Shown here in pieces: positions 50,601 through 54,133 of a stretch of 54,133 nucleotides of DNA. The translations under genes and the position numbers were made by a program. The notes below the pieces were generated by a model. That model was not told the origin of the DNA. It did not search any database and saw nothing but the letters and a program-made list of their open reading frames with translations. Every line of letters starts with the position of its first letter. The first letter of the stretch is position 1. The stretch is from Algoriphagus sp. (lineage in GTDB: Bacteria; Bacteroidota; Bacteroidia; Cytophagales; Cyclobacteriaceae): contig JAQSDM010000014.1 of the NCBI GenBank assembly GCA_029945945.1, forward strand, positions 54,033 to 108,165. The letters are read 5' to 3'.

Positions 50601-52126
50601 CTCCCCACCATGATATTTATTCGATTGAAGATCTGGCTCAGCTGATTTTTGATTTAAAAAATGCAAACAGAAAAGCCAGAATCAATGTGAAACTGGTTTC
50701 TCAGGCGGGAGTAGGAACAGTAGCTGCCGGTGTAGCAAAAGCGATGGCTGATGTGATTCTGATCTCCGGAGCAGATGGAGGAACAGGCGCATCTCCGCTT
50801 AGTTCGATTCGTCATGCAGGTTTGCCATGGGAGCTTGGACTTTCTGAAGCGCACCAGACTTTGGTAAAAAATAACCTCAGAAGCCGGGTAGTGCTCCAGA
50901 CTGACGGACAACTCAGAACTGGTCGTGACCTTGCGATTGCTACTCTTCTGGGTGCTGAAGAATGGGGAATTGCAACTGCTGCGTTGATCGTCGAAGGTTG
51001 TATTATGATGCGTAAATGCCATCTGAATACTTGTCCGGTTGGTGTTGCTACTCAAGATCCTGAACTGCGAAAACTATTTACCGGAGATCCTGACCACGTC
51101 GTGAATTACTTTAATTTCCTCGTGCAAGACCTTCGCGAGATCATGGCATCTCTCGGTTTCAGAACTGTAGACGAAATGGTAGGACAGAGTCAAATCCTTC
51201 AATCCACCGGTCATTTGAACCATTGGAAGTGGGATAAAGTAGACTTGAGCCCTATATTCCACAAAGTGGAAGTTCCTGATCACGTAGGAATTCACAAGCA
51301 GATTGATCAGGAATTTGACCTGAAAAAAGTACTAGACAGACAGCTAATCAAGGCTGCTCATCCGGCTCTTGAGCAAGGAATGCCTGCAGGTGGTCATTTC
51401 CAAATCAAAAACATCGACCGATCAGTTGGAGCTATGCTTTCCAATGAAATCTCAAAAATCTATGGAAGTGCAGGATTGCCGGAAGACACCCTTCAGTTCA
51501 AGTTTACAGGTTCAGCCGGTCAGACCTTCGGAGGATTCCTCGCAAATGGTGTGAATTTCGAACTCGAAGGAGAAGCCAATGATTACTTTGGAAAAGGACT
51601 TTCCGGAGGAAAATTGATCATCTATCCAAGCCGAAATGCCCGATTTATTCCTGAAGAAAACATCATCATTGGAAACGTTGCGTTCTATGGAGCAACTTCC
51701 GGTGAGGCTTATATCAATGGAAAAGGAGGAGAAAGATTCTGCGTTCGAAATTCCGGAGTAAAAACGGTAATCGAGGGAATTGGTGACCATGGTTGCGAAT
51801 ACATGACCGGAGGCCTGGTGATCAACCTTGGCGAGATAGGCAGAAATTTCGCTGCAGGAATGAGCGGAGGTGTCGCTTACATTCTGAAAGATTATATCAC
51901 AGAGATCAATTCTGAAATGGTCGACATAGATATTCTGGAAGATGAGGATTTTGCGACGATCAAAGCCTACCTGAAACGACATGTGAAACTGACCAATTCA
52001 GCTTTGGGAGCAAGATTCCTGGCGGATTGGGACAAATCCAAAGAGAAATTCATCAAGGTAATGCCGCGAGATTACAAGGCAGCATTGCAAAAGAAAGGTG
52101 CAGAACAATCAAAAACATTGGTGTAA
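47636..52126 (+). CDS. gltB: Glutamate synthase (NADPH) large subunit
   Basis: 1496 residues, full length. The N-terminal glutaminase has nucleophile Cys15 (HDSCGIG), which must be exposed by removing 14 residues. The central and FMN/synthase domains follow (GANSGEGGED-type motif KSNSGEGGED, then GADGGTGASPLSSI). The 3Fe-4S cluster uses C1122, C1128 and C1133 (CIMMRKCHLNTC). The GXGXG beta-helix domain ends the protein (GLSGGKLIIYP, GERFCVRNSG). It makes two glutamates from glutamine and 2-oxoglutarate. gltD starts two bases after its stop. Confidence 0.97.
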   Translation: MQEGLYRSEFEHDSCGIGAVVDLSSVPSHETISDALYMLSNMEHRGGRGSDPKTGDGAGILIQMPHQFLKDITARSEINLPEAGYYGVGMTFFPKNKQLFQRSKELLNQLIDELGFELIGYRAVPVDETVPGSGALEVMPNIEQLFVKHKDGLTGIELERKLYVLRNYATSEINTKIPGVNHSFYFASLSSLTLIYKGQLKTDQVLAFYKDLQNNKIESAFAIVHSRFSTNTFPNWRLAQPFRFLSHNGEINTIRGNLNKMKSKENLMKSKFFSDEELAKLLPITNKMNSDSANLDAMVELLTLSGRSLPHAMMMLVPEAWQDNEVMDRDRKAFYKFHASLVEPWDGPAALLFTDGKSVGATLDRNGLRPLRYFITKDNRLILSSEAGALPIREATIVEKGRVSPGKMLWADLEKGRVVFDEEVKGEICKRQPYEQWVNEQRTKLRFEPDPVQLSHPYSTENIKKCQTVFGYTSEELKIILAPMGDTGYEAVGSMGADTPLAVLSKQSQHIANYFKQLFAQVSNPPIDPIRERMVMSLFTRIGEGHNILEETPQHTKQIHISQPVLQNKDLEKIQNMEDKGYRTIKLFGHFNADHKPGRLLEALDKLCQEAEDAIHAGKNILIISDRNSTEDLAPIPSLLAIGAVHHHLVNKKIRTRAGLVLESGDIRETHHFATAIGYGVSCINPYLALESLLEMFEKGQLPKVKDQKTLFSNYQEAVGKGLLKVLSKMGISTLQSYQGAQIFEALGLGPEVIDRCFKGTVSRISGISFDELAEEVLIRHRAAYQTNSPILEIGGIYQWKRRGEKHLFNPETIHLLQKSTRLNDYALYKKFATRINDQSKDALTLRGLFEFKKRITVPIEEVEPASEIMKRFATGAMSFGSISHEAHSTLAIAMNRIGAKSNSGEGGEDEIRFAKKENGDWERSAIKQVASGRFGVTSNYLTNAAELQIKMAQGAKPGEGGQLPGHKVDDWIGRVRHSTPGVGLISPPPHHDIYSIEDLAQLIFDLKNANRKARINVKLVSQAGVGTVAAGVAKAMADVILISGADGGTGASPLSSIRHAGLPWELGLSEAHQTLVKNNLRSRVVLQTDGQLRTGRDLAIATLLGAEEWGIATAALIVEGCIMMRKCHLNTCPVGVATQDPELRKLFTGDPDHVVNYFNFLVQDLREIMASLGFRTVDEMVGQSQILQSTGHLNHWKWDKVDLSPIFHKVEVPDHVGIHKQIDQEFDLKKVLDRQLIKAAHPALEQGMPAGGHFQIKNIDRSVGAMLSNEISKIYGSAGLPEDTLQFKFTGSAGQTFGGFLANGVNFELEGEANDYFGKGLSGGKLIIYPSRNARFIPEENIIIGNVAFYGATSGEAYINGKGGERFCVRNSGVKTVIEGIGDHGCEYMTGGLVINLGEIGRNFAAGMSGGVAYILKDYITEINSEMVDIDILEDEDFATIKAYLKRHVKLTNSALGARFLADWDKSKEKFIKVMPRDYKAALQKKGAEQSKTLV

Positions 52127-52127
52127 G

Positions 52128-53606
52128 ATGGGAGCGAAAGAAGGTTTTATTCAGTTTAAAAGAGAAACTCCTTTAACCCGAAATCCTGAAGAGAGAATCG
52201 GAGATTACAAGGAAATATACGAGGCTTTCCCGGCCGAAAAATTAAATCATCAGGCTGCAAGATGCATGGATTGTGGTGTCCCGTTTTGCCACAATGGTTG
52301 CCCATTAGGCAACGTTATTCCGGATTTCAACGATGCGGTGTACAATAATGAATGGGATCTGGCTATCAAGATTCTGAGAAGCACCAACAACTTCCCCGAA
52401 TTTACAGGCCGAATTTGCCCGGCACCTTGCGAAGCAAGCTGTGTGCTTGGCATCAACAAAGATCCGGTTGCGATTGAGCTTATTGAGAAAAACATTGCTG
52501 AAAAAGCCTATGAATTGGGGTTGATCAAAGTGAATCCTCCTCAAAAAAGAACCGGCAAACACATCGCGGTGATTGGTTCAGGCCCATCCGGATTAGCAGC
52601 CGCAGACCAACTCAATCAGGCTGGTCATGAAGTAACGTTATTTGAAAAAGATCATAAACCAGGCGGATTACTTCGATACGGTATCCCGGATTTCAAACTT
52701 GAAAAATGGGTCATTGATCGCAGAATTGATTTCATGAAGCAGGAAGGAGTTATTTTCTTATGCGACACAGAAGTAGGATTCAATGTCAAGGCCGATCATA
52801 TTCTTAAAAATTTCGACGCGGTGGTTCTTTCCACAGGAGCAGCTCAACCCAGAGGATTGAATATTAAAGGAGATAAGTTTAAAGGAGTACATTTTGCAAT
52901 GGAATTCCTCGGAAAGCAAAATCAGGTAATCGGAAGTGAAATTCCAGCAAACCCGATTTCTGCTGAAGGAAAGCACGTAATCGTAATCGGAGGTGGTGAT
53001 ACGGGAAGTGACTGTATCGGAACCTCAAATCGTCATGGTGCTGCTTCTGTCACCCAACTGGAATTACTTCCGAAGCCTCCTAAACAAAGGAATACGCTGA
53101 ATCCATGGCCCGAATGGCCCATGACTTTGCGCACTTCAAGTTCTCATGAGGAAGGTGCCGATCGAATGTTCTCCATCCTGACCAAGGAATTCACCGGAAA
53201 TGAAGCCGGGGAAGTAACCGGCCTTACACTAGTCGACATCGAATGGAAGGAAAAAGGAGGTCGAATGATTTTCGAAGAAATTCCGGGAACAGAGCGAACC
53301 GTCCCATGTGATTTGGCATTCATTGCTATCGGATACATGGGCCCTGCTCAAAATGGACTTTTGGAAGCTTTCGGAGTAGAAGCACTTGAAAATTCCCTTC
53401 CAAAGTCAAAAAATTATCAAAGCACTAATTCAAAAGTTTTCCTGGCCGGGGACATGCGCCGTGGCCAATCACTTGTAGTATGGGCAATTTCCGAAGGAAG
53501 AGAAGCTGCCGTAAAAGTGGATGAATATCTGATGGGTACTTCTTTGCTGCCTCAAAAGGATGAGTCATTCTTTCAGGTAGAAGAGCAAATCGCGGGTATT
53601 AATTGA
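52128..53606 (+). CDS. gltD: Glutamate synthase small subunit
   Basis: 492 residues from ATG 52128, one base after the gltB stop codon; an upstream in-frame start would overlap gltB and add non-family residues. The N-terminal iron-sulfur domain has CMDCGVPFCHNGCPLGN and CPAPCEASCVLG. It is followed by an FAD site (VIGSGPSGLAAADQL) and an NADPH site (VIVIGGGDTGSDCIGTS). It passes electrons from NADPH through FAD and 4Fe-4S centres to GltB. The coupling to gltB ensures balanced synthesis. A terminator follows at 53660. Confidence 0.97.
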   Translation: MGAKEGFIQFKRETPLTRNPEERIGDYKEIYEAFPAEKLNHQAARCMDCGVPFCHNGCPLGNVIPDFNDAVYNNEWDLAIKILRSTNNFPEFTGRICPAPCEASCVLGINKDPVAIELIEKNIAEKAYELGLIKVNPPQKRTGKHIAVIGSGPSGLAAADQLNQAGHEVTLFEKDHKPGGLLRYGIPDFKLEKWVIDRRIDFMKQEGVIFLCDTEVGFNVKADHILKNFDAVVLSTGAAQPRGLNIKGDKFKGVHFAMEFLGKQNQVIGSEIPANPISAEGKHVIVIGGGDTGSDCIGTSNRHGAASVTQLELLPKPPKQRNTLNPWPEWPMTLRTSSSHEEGADRMFSILTKEFTGNEAGEVTGLTLVDIEWKEKGGRMIFEEIPGTERTVPCDLAFIAIGYMGPAQNGLLEAFGVEALENSLPKSKNYQSTNSKVFLAGDMRRGQSLVVWAISEGREAAVKVDEYLMGTSLLPQKDESFFQVEEQIAGIN

Positions 53607-53659
53607 GCGTAAGCTCAATATCCAATAGAATCCCTGTTTAGTTGACAGCCTGCGAAGAC

Positions 53660-53693
53660 AGAAAGCCACCCAATGGGTGGCTTTCCTATTTTT
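53660..53693. terminator. Bidirectional terminator between gltD and the Spy-like gene
   Basis: GAAAGCCACCC (53661-53671) pairs with GGGTGGCTTTC (53674-53684) with a two-base AA loop (in practice the closing pair opens), followed by CTATTTTTA. It sits between convergent genes and lies directly against the stop of the minus-strand gene. Confidence 0.88.
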
Positions 53694-54108
53694 ATTTATT
53701 GTCGTGGTGTCCTTTTTTCCCCATCTCTCCTTTATGATGCACTTCTCCTCCCGGTCTACCTTTGTGGTGTGCTTTTCGCTCATCTTTTAGCTCGACCCAT
53801 TTTGCTTTTTGGGTTTCGGTAAGCACTGCCTGAATTTTAGCTTCATGTTCTTGTTGTTCCTTTTTTCTGGCTTCCATTTCTGCTTTCATTGCTTCCTTTT
53901 CAGCTTCTCTTTTTTTGGCATACTCCATATTGATTGCCAATACCTGGTTTTTCTGAGCATCATTCAACTCAAGCTCCGTAGCGAGCCTCTCTGTCATTTG
54001 CTTGGCTCTTTCTTCCGGGTTAGGTTTTTCTCCGCCTTTCCCTTGCTGCGCAAATGTGCTCAAGCTGATCATTACCATGAGGCCTGAAGCGATTATCAAT
54101 TTTTTCAT
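53692..54108 (-). CDS. Spy/CpxP-like secreted helical protein
   Basis: 138 residues with a signal peptide (LIIASGLMVMISLSTFAQ). The mature part is highly charged and helical: MTERLATELELNDAQKNQVL, a long Glu/Lys/Ala helix (EAEKEAMKAEMEARKKEQQ), then VLTETQKAKWVELKDERK. This matches the Spy/CpxP (LTXXQ-like, DUF4890-like) pattern. The C-terminus is rich in His and Gly (HHKGRPGGEVHHKGEM...HHDNK), which could bind metal ions. Expected role: periplasmic chaperone or metal-stress protein. Start ATG 54108. Confidence 0.82.
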   Translation of the reverse strand: MKKLIIASGLMVMISLSTFAQQGKGGEKPNPEERAKQMTERLATELELNDAQKNQVLAINMEYAKKREAEKEAMKAEMEARKKEQQEHEAKIQAVLTETQKAKWVELKDERKAHHKGRPGGEVHHKGEMGKKGHHDNK

Positions 54109-54133
54109 GCTGTTTGTGTTTTAGTTTCAGAGG

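Noticed and set aside
52098..52127. gltD start within the end of gltB
   Set aside because: ATG 52128 directly after the gltB stop matches the family N-terminus; the extension is gltB sequence in another frame.
1..54133. CRISPR arrays, rRNA genes, prophage or toxin-antitoxin modules
   Set aside because: I looked for regular short repeats, rRNA-like sequence and typical phage or TA gene pairs and saw none.

Overview
The window reads as chromosomal DNA of a Bacteroidota bacterium, most likely order Cytophagales and perhaps Cyclobacteriaceae (Algoriphagus-like). Evidence: a gldE gene beside mutY and ssb; the block HU / TPR protein / tiny COX24-like gene / RNase G; TonB-dependent receptors with carboxypeptidase-like N-terminal domains; LytS/LytTR regulation; many signal peptides ending in AQ; weak Shine-Dalgarno sites; and several perfect TAnnTTTG -7 promoter elements. 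The genus is inference.

Layout. 1-979: the 3' end of a sensor kinase and a stand-alone receiver. 1340-8446: secreted hydrolases (CE15-like esterase, alkaline-phosphatase-fold enzyme, S9 peptidase, beta-lactamase-fold hydrolase), then a nicotinamide riboside transporter and kinase pair. 8607-14357: uvrA followed by an AT-rich insert carrying a small secreted four-Cys peptide gene and a 6-bladed-propeller lipoprotein gene. The insert ends exactly where a second, diverged copy of the last 84 bases of uvrA begins. Next come tRNA-Val(GAC) and a graveyard holding a DUF4143 ATPase pseudogene and a TonB-receptor fragment. 14398-18887: an AraC regulator divergent from an NTF2-like protein, with candidate operator repeats between them, then an IorA/IorB-type molybdenum hydroxylase. 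18888-19476: decayed DNA with a second DUF4143 remnant and a 45-base palindrome. 19477-25897: an M14 peptidase, a Tat-exported carboxylesterase and a short alpha-glucan phosphorylase homologue with Ser at the PLP-lysine position. 26178-28726: a YceI / porin-like barrel / YceI cluster. 29022-34998: archaeal-type SAM synthetase and PEP synthase in tandem, then a second M14 peptidase and a VOC protein. 35165-41169: TonB receptor plus a small periplasmic protein, a LytS/LytTR two-component pair and an unknown membrane protein. 41193-47242: core RNA and DNA genes around a divergent promoter region (HU, TPR, COX24-like, RNase G on minus; mutY, ssb, gldE on plus). 47636-53606: gltBD glutamate synthase. 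53692-54108: a Spy/CpxP-like secreted protein.

Most of the window is conserved core and secreted-hydrolase gene content. The accessory signal is concentrated at 11424-14357 and 18945-19325. The best candidates for something undescribed are the peptide/propeller cassette set into the 3' end of uvrA and the phosphorylase homologue without the cofactor lysine. The archaeal-type SAM synthetase coupled to PEP synthase comes next. No CRISPR array, integrase or intact insertion sequence was seen.
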